Shown: piece by piece, positions 9,725 to 22,667 of the stretch
Layout of the letters: the number at the start of each line of letters is the position of its first letter
How positions within the stretch are numbered: the first letter of the stretch is position 1
Assembly: GCA_954871525.1 (NCBI GenBank)
Contig: OX940861.1
Location: 14,802,842-14,866,841, forward strand
Length of the DNA stretch: 64,000 nucleotides
Source: Parietaria judaica
Lineage: Eukaryota > Streptophyta > Magnoliopsida > Rosales > Urticaceae
Direction: 5' to 3'
Notes under the pieces: generated by a model
The model's database searches: none
Told to the model about the DNA's origin: nothing
What the model saw: the letters and a program-made list of their open reading frames with translations, nothing else
Program-made: the position numbers and the translations under genes

Positions 9725-10407
9725 AGCACTATATGTCACATTAAATAATGACGAATTTGTACATCAACAATAACTGTCGGTAACGATAAGGTACAGTTTT
9801 ATTAGTTTTCCATCGATATTCCTCGAAAACGGCAACCGATTTATCGGCAAACACGGCATTTTGAACCTTGGTTTAAACTTTAAACCATAAATATTCTCAT
9901 TAAATTAAAATAATTAGTCGTTTTTCGGAAAAAAGAAAGTAAAAAAATAAGTATTTTATTTTTTGTAATTATATGTTGATTGGCTTTGATAGTCACTTTA
10001 AGTCTCGAAGAACTACATCACTACATCATGGAAGCACTAATTGGATTGGATTACACCACAGTAAGAAAATATTTTATTTTTTTCGTATAATAAAATAAAT
10101 CCTTTTAATAGATTAAAAGATAGTCTAGGACTCTAGTCCTACTCATTCAAATTATTATCAATATTTCTAATAGTCATAGATCAATACCAACCCTATATCA
10201 AAAAATAAAATAAAAATTTATTTTTGCTCGAATCTCTTTATTTATCTTCTAAATAGGAAAAAGCTACTCTCTCAATTTCTGGTCAATAAAATAGGATAAA
10301 TAGTTAATTTTTGGTAAAACAGTGAATAAATACAGGGAACCAAACAGATTTTAAAATTTCGAAGACATGTTGGGGAGTGAAATGTGAATAATTGTCCCAT
10401 TTCTCTC
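9725..10407. other. Intergenic DNA upstream of the DUF4408 gene
   Basis: AT-rich. No ORF, repeat boundary or RNA gene recognised. Its right end must contain the promoter of the gene at 10551. Confidence 0.5.
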
Positions 10408-10415
10408 TATATAAA
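10408..10415 (+). promoter_or_regulatory. TATA box of the DUF4408 gene
   Basis: TATATAAA, about 140 bases upstream of the ATG, followed by a CT-rich 5' UTR (10440-10510). Its position argues against any start codon upstream of about 10440. Confidence 0.65.
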
Positions 10416-10539
10416 GAGAACCAAATCCGTTTAGAATTCTCCAATTTCCCTTTCTCACTCTTCTCTCCCTCTGTCTCTCTCTGTTTCCCATTTTCCCACA
10501 CTTTCCTTCACTTTCTCGGGAAAATATTCTCCCTTGTTT

Positions 10540-10566
10540 ATGGAACGACCATGCTCTCCCTACTGA
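10540..10566 (+). promoter_or_regulatory. Short uORF overlapping the DUF4408 start codon
   Basis: ATG at 10540 opens an 8-codon frame ending in TGA at 10564-10566. It overlaps the main ATG (10551) in another frame. Ribosomes that use it cannot simply scan into the main start, so it could limit translation. Confidence 0.55.
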
Positions 10567-11363
10567 AAACCGCTTCCAACCATTTCTACACCCTCTTCCG
10601 CTTCCTCTTTCTCGTCGGAGAAGAAGAAGACGACGCAGCGATGCGTAGCGGATTCGACACCGTCAAGGCGGAGAAAGACGACGCGATGAGGCTCTTCAAT
10701 CGGAGGAGGAGATCGAAGTGGCTCTTCGAGGCCTGTGCCGTGTTCTTCGTCATCGCACAGTTCTCAAACTACTGGCTCCCGATCGCCGCCGATCTCCTCC
10801 GCGAGACCGTCGCCATCTTCCGAAGCCACCTCTTCGTTTTCGCGCTCTTCAACTCGATCATCCTCGCCGTCTACGCTCTCTCCGGGAGAATCCCCCGCCA
10901 AAACGACGCCGCTTCGGAACCGGACGATCTCTACGACGAATTCCTCACCAACAGTAAGATAATCCCCGCCGAATCGGAAACCTCAGTCTCCGACAATGCA
11001 GGCGAATCGGTTACCCCGGAGGTTAAATTAATCGAAACTGTCGCGGAGACGAAACCGAGCGAGACGGCTCTGCTCGTGAAGAGGAGCAGCACTCTCTCGA
11101 CGAGTTTCCGCGAACAGCGGAGCGACGTCGACGAGCCGCGGCGCGAGTTCCGGCGATCGTACACTGACGTGCGCCGGAGACTGTCGCTTTCCGTCGGGGA
11201 GGAGGCGGAGAAGCCGAGGCCGAGTCCGGTGAACCGGATGAGCGACGAGGAGTTCAACCGGCGGATTGACGATTTCATCGCCGCGCAGAAGTTGATTCAG
11301 CAGGAGGAGTGCAAGGAGGAGCGCGAAACGGAGCGTTTCACGGCCCTCGCGGTGTGTCAGTAA
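10551..11363 (+). CDS. DUF4408 and DUF761 domain protein
   Basis: Single exon, 270 aa. The N-terminal half carries a basic stretch (RRRRSKW, about 51-57) followed by two hydrophobic segments (about 59-79 and 93-110), the arrangement of DUF4408. The middle is acidic and disordered. The C-terminus has MSDEEFNRRIDDFIAAQ (about 230-246), the DUF761 'cotton fibre' motif. Plant proteins with this pair of domains are small membrane-associated proteins of unknown biochemical role. The start was set at 10551 because the TATA box is at 10408 and the open frame upstream of it has no ATG. Third positions are strongly G/C-biased, in contrast to the surrounding AT-rich DNA, which supports coding. Confidence 0.88.
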   Translation: MLSLLKTASNHFYTLFRFLFLVGEEEDDAAMRSGFDTVKAEKDDAMRLFNRRRRSKWLFEACAVFFVIAQFSNYWLPIAADLLRETVAIFRSHLFVFALFNSIILAVYALSGRIPRQNDAASEPDDLYDEFLTNSKIIPAESETSVSDNAGESVTPEVKLIETVAETKPSETALLVKRSSTLSTSFREQRSDVDEPRREFRRSYTDVRRRLSLSVGEEAEKPRPSPVNRMSDEEFNRRIDDFIAAQKLIQQEECKEERETERFTALAVCQ

Positions 11364-12739
11364 TTCCGACACGGGCGGAAAAGCAAGAGAGTCCGAACGG
11401 CAAAACGAAGAATAAAGGGAGCGATGTGGTTAAGTAATGTCATTATGGTGATTTGAGATTAGTAGGCTATTTGAGATTAGGAACGCTAATCCTTCTGTAT
11501 TTTTCCGATTAGTATATATCGTGCTGTTCGTGCAGTTGGAGATTGTACAGTGATGATCCCCTATATTTTTTCGATCAATATATCGTGAGATTAAGTAATC
11601 TAATTACTAAGCTCGATTTTATATTTTGTATTATAAAAACGCATGACCGTGTGTGAAGTGTACGGACTTGACTCATTGAGTCATATCCATTAAATATCTG
11701 TAATTAATTGTAATTTATTGTGATGAGACAGTTCTTTTTGATGCACTATAGTTTGTAACTTGTAAACGTAAAACAATAATGGACTTTAATATCATTTTTC
11801 GTTTATATATTATATTTATATATAGTGTATACAAATCAAGTCATATTGAATAAAAAAAAAAATCAAGTCATATTAATGAAGTATATAAAAAAAAAACTAT
11901 GGAGAAATTTGGTTAGTTTTAGGTCTATTTTTTTGGACACTGACTTCAACAGTGCAGTTGCAATCAAACCTAGTTTTAAAAATAATATATAAATATGTTA
12001 AAAGTTAAATTTATTTGTATGACATTCGCAATAACGATTTATGCTATTACATCAAGAGAAATTATAATGAATAGTAACATTTATATTTTTACATTTCATT
12101 TAGTAAATTTAAAGTTTTTCTTTGTAAAATAGTCAAATATTAATTATTTTGTTAATAATTAATATAATTATAGTAGTTAATATGACTATTTTTTATAATA
12201 GTTAAGATAGTTAATTGACTATTTTACAAATATTAACCAAACATTGGCTGCATCAAATTTAAACTATCTAACTTGACTATTTAGCTTAAGCTCCCTTTAC
12301 ATCAATTGCACCATGATAGATCTTGTAAACGAAATTAACTTAATTGAAACTATTTCTCGCCTTTTTTTTTTTGTTTAATCAGAAGTGTCAGGAGTTACTC
12401 GTGACATGATCTTATGTCATTTTTGTTAAAGTAGCTCAACTATATACTTGAACAAAATACCGAAATAGGACTCACGATTCTAAGAAAGTTAGTTACAAGA
12501 TTATAGATATAAATTTTAAATTACAAAATTATCAAATATCCTGTGATTCATCTTAACCAATTGACAACGCCAGTAATTTATAAATGATAATTTTATAAAT
12601 TTTATTAAGTCATGATGTTTGAGATTATTTTTTTTCATTCATCTCATTTATTTTGAAGTGGATTTGATTATTTTCGAAACGTCGCTCAATTGAATTTAAC
12701 GAGATCACTAGCTTGTGTTTTTATAATTTTTTTCTTTTA
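11364..12739. other. AT-rich intergenic region
   Basis: The start holds the 3' UTR of the DUF4408 gene. Beyond about 11700 I see only AT-rich DNA with short poly-A runs and no gene or clear repeat boundary. Confidence 0.5.
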
Positions 12740-13560
12740 ATTTTTGTATCAATATTTTTCTTCTAGTGAGGTACTTAATGTAAGCACATTATTTGTTCTA
12801 TTGTTTTTTGTCATTATGTATTGTAAATACAGGTTGTCTGAAAAGACATGTCTAGACAACAAAAGGATCAACAAGTTGCTGAAGATCTGCGCATTTATTG
12901 AAGAGATATGCTGCTGGAGTCAAAGATCTTAGTGGAGCAATCACCGCAATCAGCCAACTCAGTCCTAATAATCATCTTCTGATTGATGCTGGATTGATTT
13001 GATTGAAGGTTACCGTTGGTGCTTTCCATCCCTCTGATCGTGGTCCATTTTCATTCCTTATTTGGATGCCATGAAGACCGGCGTATAAAGCCTTTGCTAG
13101 ATGTGGCTGTAACATCGAGCACTTTGAACAAAAACACACAGCGGCTTAAATCAGAACTGGAGGGTCTTGAGATCTCGCTTGAGTGAAGTGACGACTGGCT
13201 GTGGACAGTTGAAGTAATCGCAAGATCGTTCTGAAGTGAAGCAAACTTTTTCCCTGGAGTCGGATCACCAACTGCGCGTGGTCTTTAGGGGGAGTTTATC
13301 TATTCCCTTGTGAAACTCATTTAAGTATCTTGTATGACCGTGTAACATATGTGAATGTTTTTCAGTGGAATAAAATATCTGGGTCAGTGCCCCACAGAGT
13401 AGGTTCCCACGAGGGGTTCGCGAACTGCGTTACCAAATATCGCGTGTTCACTTGTTCTTTTCTTTATACGCATATTTGATAATCTGGACCTTAATCATAC
13501 TTGTTGATATACTTGTCGTGATATTCTTCCCAACATCGTTTATATCCGATATCACTTAAA
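12740..13560 (+). mobile_element. Copia-like 3' end and LTR remnant
   Basis: A GC-normal island in AT-rich DNA. It has a polypurine tract AGGGGGAG followed by TTTATC (about 13285) and then LTR-like sequence with 'cacgaggggttcgcgaactgcg', the kind of U5 region seen in copia elements. No coding domain survives. A second region of the same design, also with AGGGGGAGTTT, is at 34170-34700. Assignment rests on general resemblance only. Confidence 0.4.
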
Positions 13561-15981
13561 ATAAGTAGGTTAGAAAACTGAGGCGTCGGTTGAGTTTAAA
13601 ATTCAGTGTATTCAAAATCTGACCATAAGAAAATATTGTGAGGTTTAGAAATCATATGGAAAATGCTTTTTCCTAAAGTCGCCTATAATTAATTATTTAT
13701 TTTATTTTAGTTGAAATATAGATGCAGTGTCGTCTTGACTCTCGAGTCTTTGGCACGTGACATATCATATACTACGATATCAATTCCAATAAATGAAAAA
13801 TAAATGCCGTTTAATTAGTAATCAACAAGTAGATAGTCGTTTATTTATGAACTGCTTAATTTTTGTCCTTTCAAGACATTAACAACAATCCTAATGTTTT
13901 ATTTATATTTAATATTTTCTTCAAAAATACTTTTATTGAAAGAGGAAGAAGAAAAGTACTTTTATTCTAAAGTAAAAAAATAAAAAATTCAGTAATTCCG
14001 TATGAAGACAAAGAAAGCGTCTTGATGGGCTTATGATTGAGGGGTCTCCTCGTTATACGAGTTTCATGGCTTTCTATTACAACCCCATAATAAGCATATT
14101 ATTTACACAAAAATAATCAAGTTTTATTTTAAAGTTATAATTTAAATTAAGATACGCCTTTCATAATTACTTACACTACCCATTGTTGGTTAATGGAAGT
14201 AATTATGAAGCCTTTTTCGTATAGAATCTCTTCTTTTGGCGCCGTGGTGGATTTTCTCGCACGATATAAACCAAAAAGTTCCCACTACACCCTTTTTCCT
14301 TCTTCATGATTATTCATTCTTGTAGTAACGATGATCAAGTAATTTCTTTTATTATTAATTATTATTATTTTATTTTTATTTTAGAAGAATCGTTGGTCTG
14401 AACATTTTTATGTTTCTACTTTGTCGGTACATTCAATTAATGAACAGCTCGTTTTTGGTTCTTGGTGGACCCCGTAGTTGGAAAAACCAAAGTCAAGTGT
14501 TATTGAGCTATGTTTTACATGAAGCATCGTTGAATTCTAGTCATTATTGAAAGTGAAACCTCTTTGCTAGTTCCTACTTCCTTCTTATCCACTTCTTACG
14601 TATGGAGCATAAGGGACAAAGTGTGAGTTTTTCTTACATAATAGCCCCCAAAATCTTTCGTCTTTCTACTTTCCCCCACTTTTGTTTGTTTTTATTGCAA
14701 TCAGCCACATCCCATTCCATCTATCTCTAGCCTTTAAAAAAAATGTTCACTCCCAAAATTGTCAAGGCTTTTATGGTATTTCTGGTGAATTTACTTAATT
14801 ATATATACATGTATGTGCAATATATATAGAGAGATGATTTCGCGAGATAGTTTAATAAAATGTCTCCTCCCGAAATCGTCCGGCCTTTCTATTTTAGAAT
14901 GCTGGCTCCGTCTCTAGATATATACATGTTATTAGTTGAGATATTTTACTTCAAGATATAGCATAGCACTGAGCTACATTTATAGATGGTAGAGAATTGT
15001 CACTTATATAGATTATAGATTATATAATAATAAATAAGTGTATTTACCTAATCCACATATGCATCTACGAACACAATGATAACATATTCTTCAAATTAAA
15101 ATTGAAATAAATATTCAATGTTTTGATTTTTTTAGTAATATAAACGTGTTTATTACGGTCAAAGTTTCCCATTTTCAATATTTTGCTTCTCATCAATATT
15201 GCATCCACTATATCAATTTATTTAATAAAATTTTGAAGCCAGTATCCAAAATCTCTCTTTCACATGTCTTAAACTTAAGAAAATATCCAAAAAAATTGTT
15301 AAGACAATTAGAAAAGTGGGCGAAAATTTAAAAATAAATAAAACTGCGAATATTAAAACTTTACTCGTGAGAAAATTCATATCAATTTAGTGTCTAAAAT
15401 GTTTTTGTTTATTAATTAGCTTACTTTTCATTTTCCAATATTGCCAATCAGCAGCAAGTTTAGTGCTTAGAAACGGCTGCCTGTTTCCGCTTAAGCATTA
15501 TAATACCGATTATTTTATTATCTATTACATATTTCTTTAATTAACCAGTATAATATTATTAAGTACAAATTAATATCAATACTTAATTTTGCATTGATCT
15601 TTCAGTGTTTCTGACATATGACGATCATGTGGAAGCTTAAAGGTTTGCGATGCTCAGATTTCAAGAGTTTTGTAAAGCCTATGGGCGATAGATAATTCAC
15701 ATTTATATATGTATAATTGTAACGTTTGAGTAAATATAGATTAATAATATAGTTTCTGCATAAAGCCAATTTAAAAAATAATAAAAATAAGTAATAAGTA
15801 TTATATCTTTATAGCCCGACAATCTGCTTATCGATTTATATAAATATATAGCCAGCTTAAGATAAGAACATATTTAAACTGTAACAGTTATATATTAGTC
15901 CTAGCCCATGCAAAATAAAATGTGTTAGGTTTTCTTGCATGATGCCATGATAAAATACAATACTATAATATAAGTATTAAG
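13561..15981. other. AT-rich intergenic region
   Basis: No gene, RNA gene or repeat boundary recognised. Only low-complexity AT tracts. Confidence 0.5.
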
Positions 15982-16502
15982 TGTTGGTTCCCCAATCACG
16001 GATCTGCGAAGAAACACGAACAAAATCAAAGAAATCGAACAGAAAATTGAAGAACACGAACTTTTGGGAGAATAAATTCTCTATTGATAATCGAAGGCAA
16101 ATACAAGAAGATAAACTCAAACTCTAATGGACTCAGCACTTTACAAAGTGTACAATGCTAGGCTTATATAGTCACTCTCAAAGTGAAGCCCTAGCTAACA
16201 GAATCACACAAAATCGGGAAACTACCCTAAATAATCTCGTCAAATCTTTGACTCGAGCTTTGCTTGCTCCTCAAGCTACGCGCTTTCCTTGCTGGGTAGT
16301 TGTTGACTTTCCCTTTCCAGCTCGGACAGCTTCTCTGTCCCCGAGTTGGCCTGCTCGTATGCCCCGGGCTGGGCTTGCCTTCTATCCGGACATTCTGCTC
16401 GTGCTCACCCGAGCTGGTCTGAGCTCTTGTCCGCCCTTGGTTCTAGTCGGTACCTGAGCTGACTTCCTCAATGTGACAGACTAAGTCAAGCTTAAGCTCA
16501 CA
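15982..16502 (-). repeat. 3' LTR of the copia remnant
   Basis: Minus strand begins TGTGAGCTTAAG after the polypurine tract and ends ACCAACA at 15982. TG...CA ends, 521 bp. It contains a TATA-like CTATATAAG around 16165 on the minus strand. Confidence 0.75.
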
Positions 16503-18256
16503 TTCTCCCCGTAAGCTTGACTTGCTTCTACTTTCTTCACTCCAAGCAGCTCTCTCATCTCTGCGAACTTATCTCTCGCCAGAGCCTTGGTAAGTATGTT
16601 TGCCCTTTGCTCCCTTGTGTTGACGAACTCCACGATGATCTCTCACTTCTCCACACACTCACGAATGTAGTGTAATTTCGTGTCAATGTGTTTGCTCCGT
16701 CCATGGAATACTGGATTCTTCATCAACGCAATTGCAGAATTATTGTCCACGTAGAGAGTAACTGGTCTCTGCTCGGATCTGGTCACTTCACTTAGCAGCC
16801 CCTTCAACCACATAGCCTGACATGCTGCTGCGGTTGCCGCCATGAACTCTGCTTCACATGAGGATATAGCTACTGTCTGCTGCTTTTGAGACTACCAGGT
16901 GATCAGATTTCCGTTGAGATATAACGCCATCCCTCCGGTACTCTTTCTGTCATCGATATCACCGGCTAAATCACTGTCTGTAAACCCGACTAGTATTTCT
17001 GCTCCACTTCCTCGGCTGTACTGGATCCCGTAGTCCGTTGTGCCCTTCACGTATCGCAAGATGTGCTTCACCGTCTGCTAGTGTGCACTTGTGGGCTTCT
17101 CCATGTATCGACTGACTATCCCCACTGCGTGTGCAATGTCTGGTCGGGTGTGAGTGAAGTATCTCAGACACCCGATCACGCGTCTATACTCCGTGAGATC
17201 CACTCCTCTCCCTTCAGCATCCTTCCCGAGCTGCATCTTCGCCTCCATTGGGTATTTGCTCGGGTTGCAATCCGCCATCTCGAACTGCATAAGGATCTTC
17301 TTCGCGTAGGCCGACTGCTTCAGCGTTATGCAGTCATTCTTCTGTTCCACCTCGAGACCAAGGTAGTACGAAAGTAATCCGAGGTCACTCATCTCGAATT
17401 CGGCCATCATCTGCTGCTTTAATCTATATACACCTCCTGCGCTGGTTCCAGTGACGATCAGGTCATCCACATATACTCCCACGATCAGGATCTCCTGCCT
17501 GGTACTCCTGGTGTAGACTGCCTGCTCCCCCAGGCATTTTGTAAATCTAAGGTTCTTCAAGCTCTTATCAAGGCAGATGTTCCATGCTCTTGGTGCTTGT
17601 CTCAACCCGTATAGGGCCTTGGATAGTTTGTACACCTTCTGCTCCTTGCCCGTGACGCCGAACCCCTCTGGTTGCTTGACGTACACTTCTTCTTCGAGGT
17701 CACCATTTAGGAATGTTGACTTGACATCTAGATGATGAATTTCCCAACCTCGATGAGCTGCTAGGGCTAGGATGAGTCTGATCGTGTCTAGTCTAGCTAC
17801 TGGAGCAAAGACTTCCTCAAAGTCTATGCCTTTCTTCTGCACGTAGCCTTTGGCTACCATCCTTGCCTTGTGCTTAAGAATGATCCCCTCAGTGTGCTTC
17901 TTCAGCTTATACACCCACTTCAGGCCGATTGGTTTATGACCTTTGGGCAGGTCGGTGAGCTCCCATGTCCTGTTCTTCTCAATGGACTCTATCTCCTTCT
18001 TCATTGCATCCTGCCACTCCTGCTCGGCTGCTGCCTTCTGGTAGTTAGCCGGCTCCTCTGTGCACAATAAAGAAAGTTCCTCCATACTCATCTTCACTTC
18101 TTGAGTCTGATCGTAGACGTCTTCTAGGGGTTGGAATACCCTTGGACTATCCTTGATCGAGGAATCTCCCGAGCTGGACGGGATGGTCCAGCTCGGACTT
18201 GGTGTCCGTGGTCCAGCTCGGACTTGGTGTCCGTGGTGTATCCGGTCGAAATCCAA
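16503..18256 (-). pseudogene. Copia RT/RNase H gene fragment with three nonsense codons
   Basis: Contains the copia reverse transcriptase start ([18 protein letters not shown]), [18 protein letters not shown], and RNase H (SSCEAEFMAATAAACQ, DNNSAIALMKNP, KHIDTKLHYIRE). One frame runs to about 16510 and is interrupted by TAG at 17078-17080 (where the family has Trp), TAG at 16892-16894 (family Ser) and TGA at 16643-16645 (family Gly). Each is a single-base change. The YVDD is intact but the protein cannot be made. Integrase and gag are absent. Confidence 0.92.
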
Positions 18257-19551
18257 AAAAAAAAACTATGACTTTTTCGTCGATATTTTCGTCGGCATGC
18301 TCGTGAAATTTATGCAGCATTTGCGGCACACTTTTTTTTCTTTTCCGTTAATATTTCCGCCTGCATACTCATACAATAGAGAGAGCGAAAAAGTGACAGC
18401 CTCGCCATTTAAAACTTTGATATATATATAATCATAATATTATAATTTATAAGACTAATAATGGTGTAAGAAAATCGACAAATATACGGCCTTTTGGCTG
18501 CCCTTAGTCAAATCATGAATGAAAATTTTAATTAAAATAAAACTAAATAAAAGATTATGAACAAAAGATGATTAGACTTCCGAGGAGCAACAATAGTAAT
18601 TAAGCAGTAAAGTTACATAAAATTCCAAAAATACTTTATAAGAGCTAAAAATTGTCCCACACAACGCATTAAATTAGTGACGTTTCTTAAATCTTAATTA
18701 TGCTATGCATGTGATGCTAAGTAATTAACATTAATCGCCTTGTCTTTTGGGTATGCTTTGGTCAATTAAGGAAGTAAATTAATGAGATTTTGCGTTTGTT
18801 GCCCATTGATGGAGATTTTTAATTCTTGAAAATACACCAAGAAGCCGCTCAACACACAAAGTGATTAGATGACGAATTGATTGAAGAGCTTCCATAATAA
18901 TAATTTACCTAAATTATTTAATAAAAAGCTAATAATTAAAGATATCATCAAATATATATTGTAATCCAACAAGCTGTTACTGTTGTGAAGTGTAGGTGCA
19001 TTTTGTACCATAATAGTTGTTACTTGCTACACCTATCTCGTAGAAAAATATATAATACAAAAACAATAAGATAACACATTAAATCACAAGATAAAATACT
19101 TTAATAGGTTATTATTTTTTTAATCCCACCATGCATGCATGGTGGTCCCCATTTTGGTGAGACTTATTATTAATTAAAGGTGGGCTCCACTTTCATTTCG
19201 AGAGACATCGAAATTTTAGCTTTAACCATTTACTAATGCGGTACAATTTATTTATTTTAATTATGTGAGAAACATCCAGCAAATGTGAGGGACGATGTCT
19301 GAGCGTGTGACACATAAGATTTGTATTTTTAATTTGATTCGGCGTTCGCGATAATTAAAAAGATTGATTACTAGGCACCCACACCACAAACACAATCAAA
19401 TTGAGACCACTTAATAATATTTTCACATGCAAGCCACTAACGAGTTTTTGAGCGAGACAAAGACAAGTGTTGTCTCTCTCTCTCTTTCTCTTGCGTCACA
19501 AAATAATAGAAAGAAACACACGAACGGAATGGAGTTTTTGCATTGAAATTA
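18257..19551. other. Intergenic region downstream of the P450 gene
   Basis: AT-rich, with a short CT microsatellite (about 19470-19495). A segment at about 18264-18400 has weakly inverted ends (gactttttcg / cgaaaaagtg) and might be a small degenerate MITE. Nothing else seen. Confidence 0.4.
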
Positions 19552-21425
19552 TTAACGAGAAGTGTCGTTTGAGATCCTTTTGAGTGTGATTGGACATCCG
19601 GTTTTCAGCGTTGAAAACATTGCCCACTTCTCTATGCTCGGATCTTTGTCCTTCACTTCCCAACTGAAATTCAATGCTTTCAAAAATGTATTATAAAGAA
19701 AATACAAGATATTGAAAAGAAGAAGTAAGTTTATCCGAAAATAAATATAAAAACCTCATACAAAAGAAGCAAGAAACCCCTTAATTCCGAACCTAATTTA
19801 AAGTTTCCTTAAATTTATAAAACACAAAATGCAAACTTTCATTGTAACATATATGTGAGCTCAAACTCCTTGAATAATCACTCTGTCTATAGCGTGTTCT
19901 TTTAATTAAATCATGGAATTTATTTAAAACGTTGGTATTTGATAAGACATATTTCTGCGCCACGAAATTTAATATCATTATTATTAAGCTATAATTTTAT
20001 TTTATTTTTAAAAATGAATGTGTCATAAATTCAAAGGACAAAACAGTGTAACATTTATATTAATTAAAGAAGGAATTATGTGTAACCTGAATGTGGTGGT
20101 TAGACGGTAGAGAAATACAAGCATCATAGCTTTGGCAGTGTTTGCTCCAAGGCACGCCCTCGAGCCCATTCCAAAAGCCAAGAAGCTATTTGGCTTTGCA
20201 TCATTCTGTACATATTATCAAAATTCAATTACATAATAATCCAATTAATTAAAATTGGCAACAACAAAAAAAACCTAATTGACTTTTATGAGATCATATA
20301 TTTTTAAAAAATATATATTTTGGTTTATTTACCTCTGATCTTGAGGGATTGAAAGTATAAGGGTCATTGTAGAGTCTTGGATCATGATGTACTTGTCTAG
20401 CATCTACGTTAACAATCCATCCTTTATTTATTCCGTACCCTAAATGCCAAAATAAAAGGTGAGAGGTTTTAGTAAAAGTAAGAGTAGTTGACAGAAATAT
20501 CCTTGAACATTGTTTGTCGATGAGATGCCCGTGGAACTGTAGTTCTTCGAAGCTCTATATATACGCCATTACAGGGGCGGACCTAGGTATGTTTGGGGGT
20601 AGCTAATGTCACCCCGAGCTGTCTGGCTCGACTGTGTACGCCTTAAATCTTTAACTAAAAAATTGGTTTAGATACAGTATATAGATATATTAAACTATCA
20701 GTGTAAGCAAATGGAAATAGTGTGGCTCAGTGGATTGGAAAGCTGTTTTGCGCTTCTTTCTTGCTCGCTCAGTCACATCTTAGGTTCGAATCTAGCCCTC
20801 GCCACCATTTCCTATTTTGTCTTTTCCTGCACGTGACTTATCATTTGGTAGTAGAGAATTCACTTTTGTAATTATGGATTGATCTGATTTTTTATTTAGT
20901 TTTTAACTTATTGTGGTTACTTATTTTGATCCATATTATAATAAAATTTATTATAAAAGTAACACTAATAAAAAATCGCTACTTAATTTAAAAATGATAA
21001 AAATCTAATAATCTCTTCATTCCGTATCAAATAAAAATTATCATTTAATTTAAAGCCTTTAATAAATTATTCTCTCCATTTGCTACTCAATAATGATAAT
21101 TAAAAGAAAAAAAATATTACGACATCATATAATTTATATAGTCTATCTATGTCTCGACACTCCTAACTCAAAGTCCTGGGTCCTCCCCTGTACGTCAATA
21201 TAGTATATACTATATACCTTCAAAAAATGTTAATTATTTATTCATGTCACCAATTCTCATTTTTTAATATTTTTTAACGGGAGGTTATCTTTGAAAAAAA
21301 ATACAAGATATTACTGCTTAAATCTAAAGTTCAAAAAACAGAATGCGCCAGTTGGCAAAGTTTATAGGTCATTAGTGACACTAGCTCAAAATATTAATAG
21401 ACTGTATTATTTAAGAGAAAGAAAT

Positions 21426-21458
<33 letters not shown>

Positions 21459-22636
21459 TCCTAAACTAACCCTCAATCTCAGTGTCATTCAGAGATACTC
21501 TAGGAAACCATGCCACTATTGATGACATCCGCAATGACTCTTTTACCACCTGCAAATAGCATAGAATTAAGTCATTAACGCGTTATAAAAAGAATATTGT
21601 TTTATATAAGTAAATTGTTGGCTAACCTTAGAAGCAAACGACATGTCGTTTAGATCATCCAAGGAGAGAACTGCATTTCTTGGTGATTTTTTTGATAGCT
21701 GAAGTTGCTCATCCTATTAGGATTGTTTAATGAAATATTAATTTACGTTATAAAAGTAAATACTTGATTAAATAAAGGGATAATAGCGGCTAAAGTAGCC
21801 AATCTTTCACTATTTGTGCTAATAAAGGTCCAAACTGAATTAATAGCGGCAATAGTAGCCAAACTCGACAAATGTGTGTTCAATACCTATTCCATCTACT
21901 CAAATCTAACGTTCGTTAGTATCTTGCCACGTCCATTAGCATCCTGGTATTTCCATGTGTGCAAAATGCAAGAATTAGGGTTTGTCACGTGAAAACGACA
22001 TGGCAAGATACTAACAGACGTAGAGTTGAATGTACGAAATCGGTATCGAACACACATTTGTCGTGTTTGGCTACTATTGCCGCTATTAATTCAGTTTGGA
22101 CCTTTATTAACACATGTGATGAAAGATTGACTACTTTAGCCGCTATTATCCCTTAAATAAAACAAAAACAAAAAAAAATACTTTATCTACATATACTATC
22201 TGAAATACCTTGAGTTTGAGAAGAACACGAGGGTTCTCATCCAAGTACTTGACCATCCATGTAATTGCACTAGCAGTAGTATCTTGACCTGAACATATTT
22301 GCCCACAAAATTTTGAAATGCCATAACATGGAAATTAGGCATATAGCTATAAGGGATTAAATTATGAGTTGTTCATATACACCATAAAAGTTAAGAGTTA
22401 TTATCATATTACCGCTCGGTTAAGAGAGATATACATACATAGCCTTTCGTTAGAGAGACAAGTCAAACATCGTGGTTCTCCTCCGTATGAGCCCGTCCGT
22501 AATGACCCATTCATTACAGATTTGGTGCGGAAATTATCGTTATGTTAAATGTCTCATTCTTTATATAATTGGTGTGGAAATAGCTAAAATAATGTTGATC
22601 CATTTAACCATTTCTGGACCGAATTTATAATGGAGT

Positions 22637-22667
<31 letters not shown>

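Larger units (their letters stand above)
15982..18256 (-). mobile_element. Truncated Ty1/copia retrotransposon
   Basis: On the minus strand it runs from a decayed RT/RNase H gene through a polypurine tract (GGGGAGAA, about 16503-16510) into a 521-bp 3' LTR (16502-15982). The 5' half (gag, protease, integrase, PBS, 5' LTR) is missing: similarity stops at about 18256 after a 26-bp tandem duplication ('gacttggtgtccgtgg', 18198-18238). The left flank TTAAG could be one target-site copy. Confidence 0.88.

Noticed and set aside
10392..10550. N-terminal extension of the DUF4408 ORF by 53 codons
   Set aside because: It starts with TTG, not ATG, and lies across the TATA box and the CT-rich 5' UTR.
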